Shown one piece after another: positions 8,110-20,902 of a stretch of DNA of 64,000 nucleotides. Made by a program: the position numbers and the translations under genes. The notes under the pieces are model-generated. The model saw only the letters and a list, made by a program, of their open reading frames with translations, was not told the DNA's origin and searched no databases. The DNA lies in contig NZ_QGTX01000001.1 of NCBI RefSeq assembly GCF_003182485.1, forward strand, positions 930,001 to 994,000, in the 5' to 3' direction. Source of the DNA: Geodermatophilus normandii (GTDB lineage Bacteria; Actinomycetota; Actinomycetes; Mycobacteriales; Geodermatophilaceae). Position 1 is the stretch's first letter. Each line of letters begins with the position of its first letter.

Positions 8110-9075
8110 TTAGTCCTGCTTCAGGGGTAGGCGCTGCGCCGACGCGTCGAGCGACAGCGCGTCGCCGCGGCGGCGCAGCCAGGACGCCGGCAGGACCAAG
8201 CGCGGCGCCACACCCACGAGGACGGCGACCAGCACGGCGACGCCGGACAGCGCCTCGCCGGACTCCTCGACGAAGGTCGCCATCGCCGACCACTGCGACC
8301 CGACCGAGGCCGACCCGACCGAGGCCGACACGGCCGACAGGCCGACCGCGGCCAGCGCGAACAGACCCAATGTGCACAGCACCCGGCGCCGGTCGCGCCG
8401 CTCGGTCCGGCTGGCGAAGGCCAGGACACCCAGGACGGCGACCGCGACGAGCGCGCTGACCAGCGTGGCCCCGGCCGGGGAGACCACGGATGCGAGAGCC
8501 TGCATCGCCGTGACGTGCACGGTGCCGCCTGCCTTGACCACGGAGATCCCCGCGGTTACCACGCCGACGGCGAGCCACCAGGTCCGCCGGCCCGCGTTGC
8601 GCGCAGCGCCGGCGACCGCGGCCATCGCGGCGGCGCCGAAGAGCGCGGCCACGTACAGCCGCGGCAGGGAGCCGGGCGCGTCCATCGACAGCAGGTGCGC
8701 CACCTGACCGGTCGTCCCGCGCAAGCGCATTGCGTAGCCGGCCGCCTCGAGCGCCACGGCGAGGAAGGCGAGCCCCACTCCGACGGGAGGCAGCGGCACC
8801 CGCCGGCGGGCAGGGCGCGCGACGGCGGGGGCACCGCCGAGCGCGGCGGTGGTCAGCGGGCGGTCGACACCGGTCCCGGGCGAGTAGCGGTCGGCGAGAC
8901 GGATGCCCCGTCCCAGGACGACGCCGAGCGCCACGGCGACGACCACCCAGACGGCGAGCCCGCCGACGATCCACATCCACACGGGAACAGCATCGGCGGA
9001 TCGGACCGCGGACGTGACAGTCCCGTCACACTGCGGTGGTGTCTGTGACGGATGAGCCAATGCTGACGGATGAGA
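8110..9075 (-). CDS. Polytopic membrane protein of unknown function
   Basis: Integral membrane protein of about 321 residues with seven or eight predicted helices. The first helix (MWIVGGLAVWVVVAVALGVV) followed by LGRGIRLADRY resembles the tiny one-helix proteins elsewhere in the window. The rest (AFLAVALEAAGYAMRL, LYVAALFGAAAMAAVAG and further helices) matches no family I recognise. A short duplicated SASVGSASVGS sits in one loop. The start is uncertain: ATG 9099, ATG 9075 and GTG 8982 are all possible and none has a strong ribosome site. The last would start exactly at the first helix. It faces the tiny membrane-protein gene at 7916-8092, tail to tail, 17 bases away. Confidence 0.65.
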   Translation of the reverse strand, partial: SHPSALAHPSQTPPQCDGTVTSAVRSADAVPVWMWIVGGLAVWVVVAVALGVVLGRGIRLADRYSPGTGVDRPLTTAALGGAPAVARPARRRVPLPPVGVGLAFLAVALEAAGYAMRLRGTTGQVAHLLSMDAPGSLPRLYVAALFGAAAMAAVAGAARNAGRRTWWLAVGVVTAGISVVKAGGTVHVTAMQALASVVSPAGATLVSALVAVAVLGVLAFASRTERRDRRRVLCTLGLFALAAVGLSAVSASVGSASVGSQWSAMATFVEESGEALSGVAVLVAVLVGVAPRLVLPASWLRRRGDALSLDASAQRLPLKQD

Positions 9076-9099
9076 CATCGTTTCGCCCGAAGTCTGCAT

Positions 9100-9395
9100 G
9101 TCGGTTCTGCTCAGAGCTGGAGCGGAACCTCAACAAGCGCGAGCGCCGACAGGTCATCGCCATACCGCGCGAACTGCGGGCGGCCGTGTTGGCCCGCCAT
9201 GGACGTCATCGGGGGTCGCTGCTCAAGGGGCCATCGAGGACGACCTCCGCCTCGCGGCCTCCCGCATGGCGAGAGTGACGTATCCGCCGACCCAGCGAGC
9301 GTCCCTGAACATGAGGCCGCCACCCCCGAACCGATGCGGTGCTCCCGTCCGTCACACCCCTCAGCTCGCTGAGCGTGGTGACGGGGGTCGTTCGC
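9100..9395. other. Intergenic region upstream of the 8110-9075 gene
   Basis: About 300 bases of lower G/C content, with no coding frame that I trust and no strong hairpin. It should contain the promoter of the minus-strand membrane-protein gene and the end of the ugd transcript. Confidence 0.4.
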
Positions 9396-10715
9396 TCAGC
9401 CGGCGCGGCGACCCAGGGCCCGGTAGGTCCAGCCGGCGGCGGTCCAGGCCTCGCGGTCGAGCGCGTTGCGCCCGTCGAGGACCCGCTTCTGCCGGACCAG
9501 CTCCCCGAACGCAGCCGGGTCGAGCTCGCGGTACTGGCGCCACTCGGTGAGCACCAGGACGGCGTCGGCGTCGGCCGCGGCCTCCTCCGGGGTGGCGGCG
9601 TAGTCCAGGTGCGGCCACTCGCGACGGCTGTTCTCCACGGCGGCGGGGTCGGTCACGCAGACCACCGCGCCCTGCAGCTGCAGCTGGGCGGCGACGTTGA
9701 GCGCCGGGGAGTCGCGGATGTCGTCGGAGTCGGGCTTGAACGCCGCGCCGAGGACCGCCACCCGCTTGCCCAGCAGCGACCCGTCGAGCACCTCGCGCGC
9801 CAGCTCCACCATGCGGATCCTGCGGCGCATGTTGATGTTGTCGACCTCGCGCAGGAACGTCAGCGCCTGGTCGGCACCCAGCTCGCCGGCACGGGCCATG
9901 AACGCGCGGATGTCCTTGGGCAGGCAGCCGCCGCCGAACCCGAGCCCGGCGTTGAGGAACTTCCGCCCGATTCGGTCGTCGTAGCCGATGGCGTCGGCCA
10001 GCAGCTTGACGTCGGCACCGGTGGCCTCGCACAGCTCGGCCATCGCGTTGATGAAGGAGATCTTCGTGGCGAGGAAGGAGTTGGCCGCCGTCTTCACCAT
10101 CTCGGCGGTGGCGTGGTCGGTGGTGACCTTGGGGGTCCCCCGGGCGACGATCGGGGCGTAGACCTCGTCGAGCAGCCGCTCGGCGGTCACGCCGTCTCCG
10201 TCGGGAGGCAGGCCGTAGACGAGCCGGTCCGGGTGCAGGGTGTCGCGGACGGCGAACCCCTCGCGCAGGAACTCCGGGTTCCAGGCCAGGAGGGCGCCCG
10301 GCACCTTCTCGCCGAACATGGCGGCGAGCTCCGCCGCCGTCCCGACGGGGACCGTCGACTTGCCCACCACGAGGTCACCGGGCGCGAGTACCTGCAGCAG
10401 CGACTCCGCGGCGGCCTGCACGAACCGGAGGTCGGCGGCGTACTCACCGTGCTTCTGCGGGGTCCCGACGCACAGGAAGTGCACCTGCGCGCCTGCTGCG
10501 TCCGTGACGTCCGTGCTGAAGCTCAGCCGTCCGGCCTCGAGTGCGCGCGCCAGGAGCTGCTCGAAGTCGGGCTCGTAGAAGGGCGCCCGACCCGCGCACA
10601 GCGCCGTGATCTTCCGCTGGTCGACGTCGATGCCGACCACCTCGTGGCCGATCTCGGCCATCGAGGCCGCGTGCACGGCGCCGAGATAGCCGCAGCCGAT
10701 GACCGAGATGCGCAC
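9396..10715 (-). CDS. ugd: UDP-glucose 6-dehydrogenase
   Basis: Oxidises UDP-glucose to UDP-glucuronate with two NAD+, supplying glucuronic acid for capsule or exopolysaccharide. Length 439 residues, normal for the family. The N-terminal Rossmann motif is MRISVIGCGYLG at residues 1-12. The catalytic Cys lies in LGFGGGCLPKD near residue 260, with the conserved lysine of FLATKISFINA upstream. The C-terminal UDP-binding domain contains VLGAAFKPDSDDIRDSP. It starts 127 bases from the divergent APS-kinase-like gene, so the two may share a regulatory region. Confidence 0.95.
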   Translation of the reverse strand: MRISVIGCGYLGAVHAASMAEIGHEVVGIDVDQRKITALCAGRAPFYEPDFEQLLARALEAGRLSFSTDVTDAAGAQVHFLCVGTPQKHGEYAADLRFVQAAAESLLQVLAPGDLVVGKSTVPVGTAAELAAMFGEKVPGALLAWNPEFLREGFAVRDTLHPDRLVYGLPPDGDGVTAERLLDEVYAPIVARGTPKVTTDHATAEMVKTAANSFLATKISFINAMAELCEATGADVKLLADAIGYDDRIGRKFLNAGLGFGGGCLPKDIRAFMARAGELGADQALTFLREVDNINMRRRIRMVELAREVLDGSLLGKRVAVLGAAFKPDSDDIRDSPALNVAAQLQLQGAVVCVTDPAAVENSRREWPHLDYAATPEEAAADADAVLVLTEWRQYRELDPAAFGELVRQKRVLDGRNALDREAWTAAGWTYRALGRRAG

Positions 10716-10842
10716 CGCCGCCTCCTCGCGCCGCCAACACTTAGCGTCCGAAGTGCATCATGCAGGCGCTGTCCGCGCCCGTTGTAGCAGGAGCGCCCTC
10801 CGTCTGGGGGACCGTCGCTCGCGCCTCGGCAGGATGGTGCCC

Positions 10843-11860
10843 ATGCCCGACACTCGCGCCCGGCTCGACGACGCCCAGGTGGCCGCGGTGGCCCGCTTCC
10901 GCGCAGGCCTCGGGCCGCTGCCCGACCTCCCGCCCGCCGGCGAGTACGAGGACGCCCAGGGCGTGCTCGTCGCGACGGCGGCCGACGGGGACCTGGCCGT
11001 CGTCGAGGTGCCCCGCTGGGAACCGCCCTCGACGGTGGCCGAGCAGCTGCGCGACCGCGGGTGGACCGAGGTCGCGGCGTGGGTCGGCCCGCCGCCCGAC
11101 GACGTCGCGGAGCTGCCGCGGCGGCTGCTGGTGCTGCTGCCGGCGGCCGGGCTGGCGCCGGACTCCGCGGCGCTGGCGGGTGCGGCTGCTGCCTGGGCGG
11201 CGGTGCGCGACGGCGGCCGCGACGTCGTCGTCGTGCCCGTGCCCGTCACCCCGGCCGCACCGGAGGCCGGGCCGGCGGAGCTGGCCGCCGCGCACGGCGC
11301 GGCGCTGGCCGGCAGCCGGCCCTGGTCCGGCACGGCGCGCACCGGCGGCACCGTGGTGCTGTGCACCGGCCTGTCCGGCGCGGGGAAGTCCACGATCGCC
11401 GCGCGGCTGGTGGAGCTGCTCATCGAGGCCGGGCGGACGGTCACCCTGCTCGACGGCGACGAGGTCCGGCACTCCCTGTCCGCGGGGCTCGGGTTCTCCA
11501 AGGCCGACCGGGACACCAACGTCCGCCGGATCGGCTGGGTGGCCGCGCAGATCGCCAAGCACGGCGGCACCGCCGTCTGCGCCCCGATCGCGCCCTACGC
11601 CGAGGTGCGCGCCGACGTCCGGCGCGAGGTGGAGGCCCAGGCCGGGCCCGGCAGCTTCGTGCTGGTCCACGTGGCGACGTCGCTGGCCGACTGCGAGGCC
11701 CGCGACCGCAAGGGTCTTTACGCCCGGGCGCGCGCCGGGGAGATCCCCGCCTTCACCGGGATCAGCGACCCCTACGAGACGCCCACCGACGCCGAGGTCA
11801 CCGTGGAGACCGCGGGACGGAGCGTCGACGAGTGCGCCCGGCAGGTGCTGGACGCGGTGC

Positions 11861-11877
<17 letters not shown>
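10843..11877 (+). CDS. Adenylylsulfate kinase with an unrecognised N-terminal domain
   Basis: The C-terminal half is a full APS kinase (CysC-like): P-loop GLSGAGKST at residues 176-184, LDGDEVRHSLS, the APS-binding GFSKADRDTNVRRIGW, and the KGLYARARAGEI and FTGISDPYE segments. It would phosphorylate adenosine 5'-phosphosulfate to PAPS, the sulfuryl donor. The first 165 or so residues form a separate Ala/Pro/Val-rich domain (DLAVVEVPRWEPPSTVAEQL) that I do not recognise. It could be a degenerate sulfate-adenylyltransferase-like or PUA-like region, but the ATP sulfurylase HxGH motif is absent. No sulfate adenylyltransferase gene is adjacent. Its place between ugd and rmlD suggests sulfated polysaccharide rather than cysteine synthesis, which is inference. 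The 3' end overlaps convergent rmlD by 17 bases. Confidence 0.85.
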
Positions 11878-14996
<3,119 letters not shown>

Positions 14997-15001
14997 TCCG
15001 T

Positions 15002-15973
15002 TCAGGCGGGGGTGGGGATCCCGCGGGCCGCGCCCTCGGCCAGTGAGGCCCGGAACCAGCGGTACGTCTCCTCGATCCCCTCGCGCAGCGGGATCCGCGC
15101 CTCCCAGCCCAGGGCGTGCAGGCGGGAGACGTCGAGCAGCTTGCGCGGCGTCCCGTCGGGCTTGGAGCGGTCGAACTCGATGGCGCCCTGGTAACCCACG
15201 ACGTCGGCCACCAGCCGCGCGAGCTCGGCGATCGAGACGTCGGTGCCCACGCCGACGTTGACCGGCTCCGGGGCGTCGTAGTGCTCGAGGAGGTGCAGGC
15301 AGGCGCGGGCGAGGTCGTCGACGTGCAGGAACTCGCGCCGGGGCGTGCCGCTCCCCCAGACGACGACGGACGGTGCGCCGTCGCGGGCGGCCTCGGAGAA
15401 GCGCCGCATCAGGCCGGGCAGCACGTGCGAGCCGACGGGGTCGAAGTTGTCGCCCGGCCCGTAGAGGTTGGTCGGCATCGCCGAGACGTAGGGCAGGCCG
15501 TACTGCCGCCGCAGCGCCTGGACGTGCAGGACGCCGGCGATCTTGGCGATGGCGTAGGCGTCGTTGGTGGGCTCCAGCGCACCGGTGAGCAGCGCGTCCT
15601 CGCGGATCGGCTGCTCGGCGTACTTGGGGTAGATGCAGCTCGACCCGAGGAACAGCAGCCGCTCGACGCCCACCCGCGCGGCGGCGTCGAGGACGTTGAC
15701 CTGGATCCGCAGGTTGTCGGACAGGAACTCCGCCGGGCGGGTGCTGTTGGCGAGGATGCCGCCCACCCTGGCCGCGGCGAGGACGACGACGGCCGGGCGC
15801 TCGCTGTCGAAGAAGCGGTCGACCGCCTCGCGGTCGCGCAGGTCGAGCTCGCGCGAGGTCCGGGTGACGAGGTCGGTGAACCCCTCGGACCGCAGGTGGC
15901 GGAGGACCGCCCCGCCGACCAGACCGTTGTGGCCGGCGACGTACGTGCGGGCCGCCCTATCGAGTGATGCCAT
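15002..15973 (-). CDS. fcl: GDP-L-fucose synthase
   Basis: Bifunctional epimerase/reductase that turns GDP-4-keto-6-deoxy-D-mannose into GDP-L-fucose with NADPH. Length 323 residues, normal. It shows YVAGHNGLVGGAV at the N-terminus, LGSSCIYPKYAEQPI, the catalytic YAIAK (YxxxK), and YGPGDNFDP. It is divergent from gmd, which makes its substrate. The 92-base gap between them is relatively A/T-rich and presumably carries both promoters. Confidence 0.95.
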   Translation of the reverse strand: MASLDRAARTYVAGHNGLVGGAVLRHLRSEGFTDLVTRTSRELDLRDREAVDRFFDSERPAVVVLAAARVGGILANSTRPAEFLSDNLRIQVNVLDAAARVGVERLLFLGSSCIYPKYAEQPIREDALLTGALEPTNDAYAIAKIAGVLHVQALRRQYGLPYVSAMPTNLYGPGDNFDPVGSHVLPGLMRRFSEAARDGAPSVVVWGSGTPRREFLHVDDLARACLHLLEHYDAPEPVNVGVGTDVSIAELARLVADVVGYQGAIEFDRSKPDGTPRKLLDVSRLHALGWEARIPLREGIEETYRWFRASLAEGAARGIPTPA

Positions 15974-16065
15974 TTACCGTGCCCGATCTCTCCGCTGTTC
16001 CGTCGACCTAATGTAATTCCCCGAGCGACGCAGGCGGGCTGCGTTCACCCTTTGGCAGGACGGCG

Positions 16066-17079
16066 ATGGCGAAATCCGCATTGATCACCGGTATCACCGG
16101 GCAGGACGGCTCCTATCTCGCCGAACTGCTGCTCGACAAGGGGTACGAGGTGCACGGGATGGTGCGCCGGTCGTCCTCCTTCAACACCGAGCGGCTCGAC
16201 GGCGTCTACCAGGACCCGCACACCCCGAACCGGCGGCTCCACCTGCACCACGGCGACCTGAACGACGGGGTCACGCTGGTCAACCTGCTGCGTGAGATCA
16301 ACCCGGACGAGGTCTACAACCTGGGCGCGCAGTCGCACGTGCGGGTCTCGTTCGACCAGCCGGTGTTCACCGGCGACGTCACCGGGGTGGCCGCGATGCG
16401 CCTGCTCGAGGCCGTCCGGGTGGCCCGGGTGCGGACGAAGGTCTACCAGGCGTCGTCGTCGGAGATGTTCGGCGCCACTCCCCCGCCGCAGGACGAGCGG
16501 ACGCCATTCCACCCGCGTTCTCCCTATGGCGTCGCGAAACTGTACGCGTACTGGGCGACGCGCAACTACCGCGAGGCCTACGACCTGTTCGCGGTGAACG
16601 GCATCCTGTTCAACCACGAGTCGCCGCGGCGCGGTGAGACATTCGTGACGCGCAAGGTGACCCGGGCGGTCGCGCGCATCCGGGCGGGCCTGCAGGACAC
16701 GCTCTGGATGGGCAACCTCGACGCCGTCCGCGACTGGGGCTACGCGCCGGAGTACGTCGAGGGCATGTGGCGGATGCTGCAGCACCCGGTGCCGCAGGAC
16801 TACGTGCTGGCCACCAACACCTCCTACACCGTGCGGGACTTCGTGCGGATGGCGTTCGAGCACGTCGGCCTCGACTGGCAGGAGCACGTCGAGTACGACC
16901 CGCGCTACGAGCGCCCCAGCGAGGTCGACGCCCTGGTGGGCGACTACTCCCGGGCGCGCGAGGACCTCGGCTGGGAGCCGAAGGTGCTCACCCCCGAGCT
17001 GGTGCAGATCATGGTCGACGCCGACGTGCGCCTGCTCGAGGACGAGCTGGCCGGCCGACTGGTCCGCATCGACCGCTGA
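16066..17079 (+). CDS. gmd: GDP-mannose 4,6-dehydratase
   Basis: Converts GDP-D-mannose to GDP-4-keto-6-deoxy-D-mannose, the precursor of GDP-fucose and GDP-rhamnose. Length 337 residues. N-terminal [49 protein letters not shown], the catalytic [17 protein letters not shown] (YxxxK) and [17 protein letters not shown] are all diagnostic. Together with divergent fcl this gives a complete GDP-mannose to GDP-L-fucose route. GDP-mannose synthesis genes are not in the window. Confidence 0.96.
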   Translation: MAKSALITGITGQDGSYLAELLLDKGYEVHGMVRRSSSFNTERLDGVYQDPHTPNRRLHLHHGDLNDGVTLVNLLREINPDEVYNLGAQSHVRVSFDQPVFTGDVTGVAAMRLLEAVRVARVRTKVYQASSSEMFGATPPPQDERTPFHPRSPYGVAKLYAYWATRNYREAYDLFAVNGILFNHESPRRGETFVTRKVTRAVARIRAGLQDTLWMGNLDAVRDWGYAPEYVEGMWRMLQHPVPQDYVLATNTSYTVRDFVRMAFEHVGLDWQEHVEYDPRYERPSEVDALVGDYSRAREDLGWEPKVLTPELVQIMVDADVRLLEDELAGRLVRIDR

Positions 17080-17096
17080 TCCGCGGGACACGACAC

Positions 17097-17127
17097 GAGG
17101 GGCCGGCGACGTCGTCGCCGGCTCCTC
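17097..17127. terminator. Terminator after gmd
   Basis: A 14-bp stem (GAGGGGCCGGCGAC against GTCGCCGGCTCCTC, one G-T pair) with a 3-base loop starts 18 bases after the gmd stop. Confidence 0.75.
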
Positions 17128-17217
17128 GTCGCGTCCGTCGGGACCCCCTGGTCCCGCTCGTCACGGACACCCCTCGCGTTCACGACCACGCCGGTCGGCG
17201 GCCCGCAGGATGCGGGC

Positions 17218-17352
17218 GTGGCATTCCTCCTCGGGTCGACCTGGCTGGCGCTGCACGTGTGGGTCGCCGAGCACGGGCAGGTGCTGGTGGCCGCGGCGCT
17301 GTGCGGCGTCGCGCCCGCGCGGGCGATGGCGCGCCGGCCCGCCTCCGTCTGA
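17218..17352 (+). CDS. Possible tiny hydrophobic protein
   Basis: Open frame of 44 residues starting at GTG 17218, with one hydrophobic stretch (AFLLGSTWLALHVWV, then VLVAAALCGVA) and a basic C-terminus (RAMARRPASV). No strong ribosome site and no recognised family. It follows the gmd terminator and precedes another tiny gene on the same strand. Evidence is weak. Confidence 0.3.
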   Translation: MAFLLGSTWLALHVWVAEHGQVLVAAALCGVAPARAMARRPASV

Positions 17353-17377
17353 GCCCGCCGGCTGCCACACTGGCGGC

Positions 17378-17503
17378 GTGACGCGCCGCCGCGCACGGAC
17401 GTGGTCCTGGCACCTGCACCGCTACCGCTGGGTCCGGGACGACCCGTTCAGCGGGTCGTCCCTCTACGCCTGCCGCTGCGGCGTCGTGCGTCCCGGGCTC
17501 TGA
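17378..17503 (+). CDS. Tiny CxC-containing protein
   Basis: Protein of 41 residues starting at GTG 17378. Basic Arg-rich start, then HLHRYRWVRDDPFSGSS, LYACRCGVVRPG and stop. The W-x-H-x-H-R-x-R-W and C-R-C-G pattern resembles short zinc-ribbon-like proteins common in actinobacteria, but only two Cys are present. Function unknown. It ends 3 bases before the convergent stop of the membrane protein at 17507. Confidence 0.5.
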   Translation: MTRRRARTWSWHLHRYRWVRDDPFSGSSLYACRCGVVRPGL

Positions 17504-17506
17504 CGC

Positions 17507-17719
17507 TCAGCGGCGCCGCAGCAGCACGAGCCCCAGGAGCGAGAGCACCCCGGCCGCCCAGCCGGTGAGCACGAAGACGTCGCCCTGGTGCACGCCCTGG
17601 TCCTCGGCGACGCGGAGCAGCACCGGCCCCTCGTTGTAGTACTCCCCCGTGACGAGCAGGACCGCGAAGGCGGTCAGCATCGCGGCCGCGACGAGCGCGA
17701 AGAGCCAACGGAGGGTCAC
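17507..17719 (-). CDS. Small two-helix membrane protein
   Basis: Protein of 70 residues with two hydrophobic helices: WLFALVAAAMLTAFAVLLV near 5-23 and VFVLTGWAAGVLSLLGLVLL near 48-67. They are joined by a loop (TGEYYNEGPVLLRVAEDQGV) that should be extracytoplasmic. GTG 17719 follows the stop of the glycosylphosphotransferase at 17728 by 8 bases, so it is cotranscribed with it. No family recognised. It may assist the transferase or the export machinery, which is inference from position only. Confidence 0.65.
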   Translation of the reverse strand: MTLRWLFALVAAAMLTAFAVLLVTGEYYNEGPVLLRVAEDQGVHQGDVFVLTGWAAGVLSLLGLVLLRRR

Positions 17720-17727
17720 GTCGGCGG

Positions 17728-19209
17728 TCAGCCGCCCTGGCGCCGGAGCACCTGCCCCACGGTCTTCAGGACGATCTTCATGTCGAGCCACGGTGACCAG
17801 TTCTCGATGTAGTAGTTGTCGAAGCGGGCCCGGTCCTCGATCGAGGTGTCCCCGCGCAGGCCGTGCGACTGCGCCCAACCGGTCAACCCCGCCGGCACCC
17901 GGTGCCGGGCGGTGTAGCGGGGGATGTGCGCGGAGAACTGGTCGACGAAGTGCGGCCGCTCCGGACGCGGCCCGACGAGGCTCATGTCCCCGCGGAAGAT
18001 GTTCCACAGCTGCGGCAGCTCGTCGAGCGAGCTCGCCCGCAGGAACCGGCCCACGGGTCCCAGCCGGTCGTCGTGCTTGATGTTCCAGTTCGTCTGCGAC
18101 TCGGTCTCGTCCACCGGCTTGAGGGAGCGGAACTTCAGCACCTCGAACGGACGGCCGTCGAGCCCGACGCGGGTCTGGCGGAAGATGATCCCCGGGCCGC
18201 CCTCCAGCCGGACGGCGACCGCGCAGGCGGTCAGCACCGGGAGGAGCACCAGCAGCGACACCGCGGACACGACGACGTCGACCAGCCGCTTCGTCCGCCA
18301 CCACGGGCTGCGGTAGACCGAGCGCCGGCGCCGGACCAGCGGGATGCCCCAGATCTCGTCGGTGTAGCGGTTCGTGTGGTGCAGCTCGAACAGCCGGGGG
18401 ACGACGAAGACGTCGACGTCGAGCCGGTCGCAGGTGCGCAGGATGTCGACGAGCTCGTCCTCGTCGGTCCCGCCGTAGGCGACGATGACGTCTCGGACGG
18501 CCTGCTCGCGGATGACCTGCGCGAGCCGGTCGTACCTGCCGAGCAGTGGGATCGGGAGGAGGGCCGTGGCCTCGTCGTGCTCCCCCGCGTCGAGGAAGCC
18601 GATCGGGTCGAGGCCGTAGTTGCGGCGCTCGAGCAGGGTGGCGGCCACGCGGACGCCCATCTGCCCGGCTCCCACGACGAGGGTCCGGTGCCGGACGAGG
18701 CCGCGGCACCGGGCGGTGCGCACCACGTGGTAGGCGACGAGGCGCGCGACCAGGATCGCGGCGAGGAGCACCACGAAGTGCGTGACCTGACGCACCGGCG
18801 GGTCGACCCCGGGCAGGACGGAGAAGAGGGCCACCTTGAAGGTCCAGGCGACGACGACCGCAGCCAGGGTGTAAGGCAGGTCGTCCAGCAGCGAGAGGTT
18901 CAGCCGTGAGCGGTACAGGCCGGCACGCCAGAACACCAGCAGCAGGAAGGCCAGCGCGAGGGCGTGCGCCAGCGCTGACCCCGGCAGCGTGATGAGGGTC
19001 GCGACGGCGAAGGCGACGACGTCGACGAGCACCAGGTAGGGCCCGACACCGCGCCGGACCCACCACTTCTCCTTGGCAGGCGTCTCTGCGGTCGGCCAGG
19101 TCCTGACCGTGCGCACCTTCTCCTCGCGCGACGCCGTGGCCATCGAGACGCGACTGATCTGTCGCGCTGCCTGTCCCGATGTGGCGTCGCCCCCCGTGGC
19201 GTCGACCAA
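17728..19209 (-). CDS. Polyprenyl-phosphate sugar-1-phosphate transferase (WbaP/WcaJ type), first copy
   Basis: Starts lipid-linked repeat-unit synthesis by moving a sugar-1-phosphate from a UDP-sugar to undecaprenyl phosphate. About 493 residues: four N-terminal helices, a central Rossmann-like domain (TLVVGAGQMGVRVAATLL), a fifth hydrophobic segment (VDVVVSAVSLLVLLPVL), and the bacterial sugar transferase domain. That domain shows EVLKFRSL, the catalytic-type LDELPQLWNI, and MSLVGPRPE. The start is uncertain. TTG 19209 has GGGGAGGG just upstream, while ATG 19143 has none. A second transferase follows upstream at 19391-20902, so the locus may make two lipid-linked starters. Confidence 0.9.
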   Translation of the reverse strand: MVDATGGDATSGQAARQISRVSMATASREEKVRTVRTWPTAETPAKEKWWVRRGVGPYLVLVDVVAFAVATLITLPGSALAHALALAFLLLVFWRAGLYRSRLNLSLLDDLPYTLAAVVVAWTFKVALFSVLPGVDPPVRQVTHFVVLLAAILVARLVAYHVVRTARCRGLVRHRTLVVGAGQMGVRVAATLLERRNYGLDPIGFLDAGEHDEATALLPIPLLGRYDRLAQVIREQAVRDVIVAYGGTDEDELVDILRTCDRLDVDVFVVPRLFELHHTNRYTDEIWGIPLVRRRRSVYRSPWWRTKRLVDVVVSAVSLLVLLPVLTACAVAVRLEGGPGIIFRQTRVGLDGRPFEVLKFRSLKPVDETESQTNWNIKHDDRLGPVGRFLRASSLDELPQLWNIFRGDMSLVGPRPERPHFVDQFSAHIPRYTARHRVPAGLTGWAQSHGLRGDTSIEDRARFDNYYIENWSPWLDMKIVLKTVGQVLRRQGG

Positions 19210-19390
19210 TGACCCTCCCCGTTGACCGCGTCGACTATTCGACGCGGTCAGGAGATGGTGCCACCACGGGCACGGATCCGCCATTCCTGAGCTCATTCGG
19301 AGGACCTTCGAATGACGGTCGTAATGAGCGGTCATACCGGTGCTCACCCCGCGAATCGAAATGGTGACGGCCCGTCATGCCGCAAGCGCG

Positions 19391-20902
19391 TCAGTACGCG
19401 CCGGAACCGCGGAGCACGGCCCCCACCGTCTTCCAGAGGATCATGAAGTCGAAGGCCAGCGACCAGTTCTCCACGTAGCGGACGTCGAGCCGCACGGCGT
19501 CGTCCCAGGACAGGTCCGACCGGCCGCTGACCTGCCACAGGCCGGTGATGCCCGGCTTGACGAGCAGCCGGCGGCGCATGTCGAAGCCGTACTGCTCGAC
19601 CTCGCGGGTGACGTGCGGGCGCGGCCCGACCAGGCTCATGCTGCCGCCGAGGACGTTGAACAGCTGCGGCAGCTCGTCGAGCGAGTAGCGCCGCATGACC
19701 GCACCGATCCCGGTGACCCGCGGGTCACGGCGCATCTTGAACTGCACCGCGTTGCCCTGGTTCTGCTCGTGCAGGTCCAGCTCGACCTTGTCCGCGTCGA
19801 CCACCATGCTGCGGAACTTCAGGACCTGGAACGGCCGGCCGTCGCGGCCGATCCGCTCGTGCGTGAAGAAGACCGGGCCCCGGCTGGTGGCCTTGACGAG
19901 GACGGCGAGGGTGACCAGCACCGGCAGGAGGACGAGGACGCCGAGCCCGGCAGCCGTGCGGTCGACGACCTCCTTGGCGATGCGGCGGACGCCGGTGAAC
20001 TCGGGGCGCTCGACGTGCACGAGCGGCAGCCCGGCGACCGGGCGCACGTGCACCCGCGGGCCGGCGACCTCGGTGACCGCCGGGGCGAGCAGGAGCTCGG
20101 CCTCGGTGTCCTCGAGGTCCCAGCCGAGCTTGCGCAGCCGCGCGCCGTCGAGCTCCGGGGAGGGCAGGACCGCGACCGTGTCGATCTCGTAGCGGCGGAC
20201 GACGTCGGCGACCTCGTCGAGGCCGCCGAGGACCGGCAGGCCGTCGAAGACGTCGCGGTCGCCGGCCGACAGTGGCAGGCAGCAGCCGATGACGCGGTAG
20301 CCGTGCCGGGCCTCGCGCTCCATCTGCGCGTTCAGGGCGGCGACACCGCTGCGGTGCCCGACGAGCACCGCCGTCTGCACGTGCCGGCCCCGGGCGCGCC
20401 GGGAGTGCAGCCGCAGGCGGAGGGCGACGCGGACGGCGAGCGTCAGCAGCGTGGCCAGCGGGAGGGCGACGACGACGAAGCTGCGGGCCACCTCGAGCTC
20501 GAAGGCCCAGGAGACGGTGCCGACCGTGGCGAGCAGGAGGGCGGCGGCGGAGAAGACCCGGCGGAACTCCTCGGGACCGACCCAGAGGAAGCGCTCCTCG
20601 TAGGTGCGGGCGACGAGCATGGCCCCGAGCCACACGACGGGGAGGGCGACGACGAGCGCGGTGCTCGCCGCGGCGCTCATCAGCGGGCCGTCCTCGGGGA
20701 CGAGCGACCCCACGATGGCGGCCATCAGCGCCGCGACGGCGTCGAGGAGGACGAGGCGGCGGACGTACGAGGCGCGCCACGCCCGGCGGGCGGCGGTCCC
20801 CTCGCCCCGGAGGCGAGGTGTCAGCCAGTACCAACGGCGACCGACAGACTGCGCTTCGCCAGGGACCGCGCCGTCGACGGTTTCGAGCAGGGACAAGTAC
20901 AC
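19391..20902 (-). CDS. Polyprenyl-phosphate sugar-1-phosphate transferase, second copy
   Basis: Same architecture as the protein at 17728-19209. It has membrane helices in the first 150 residues, a Rossmann-like middle domain ([18 protein letters not shown]), then [20 protein letters not shown] and the catalytic domain with [29 protein letters not shown] and [14 protein letters not shown]. The C-terminal domain is nearer to the classical WbaP/ExoY type than that of its neighbour (which reads PAGLTGWAQSHG). Coding character begins only near 20905. Upstream codons in the open frame have low G/C third positions, so I start at GTG 20902 (TTG 20905 is equally possible). Sugar specificity unknown. 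Confidence 0.9.
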   Translation of the reverse strand: MYLSLLETVDGAVPGEAQSVGRRWYWLTPRLRGEGTAARRAWRASYVRRLVLLDAVAALMAAIVGSLVPEDGPLMSAAASTALVVALPVVWLGAMLVARTYEERFLWVGPEEFRRVFSAAALLLATVGTVSWAFELEVARSFVVVALPLATLLTLAVRVALRLRLHSRRARGRHVQTAVLVGHRSGVAALNAQMEREARHGYRVIGCCLPLSAGDRDVFDGLPVLGGLDEVADVVRRYEIDTVAVLPSPELDGARLRKLGWDLEDTEAELLLAPAVTEVAGPRVHVRPVAGLPLVHVERPEFTGVRRIAKEVVDRTAAGLGVLVLLPVLVTLAVLVKATSRGPVFFTHERIGRDGRPFQVLKFRSMVVDADKVELDLHEQNQGNAVQFKMRRDPRVTGIGAVMRRYSLDELPQLFNVLGGSMSLVGPRPHVTREVEQYGFDMRRRLLVKPGITGLWQVSGRSDLSWDDAVRLDVRYVENWSLAFDFMILWKTVGAVLRGSGAY

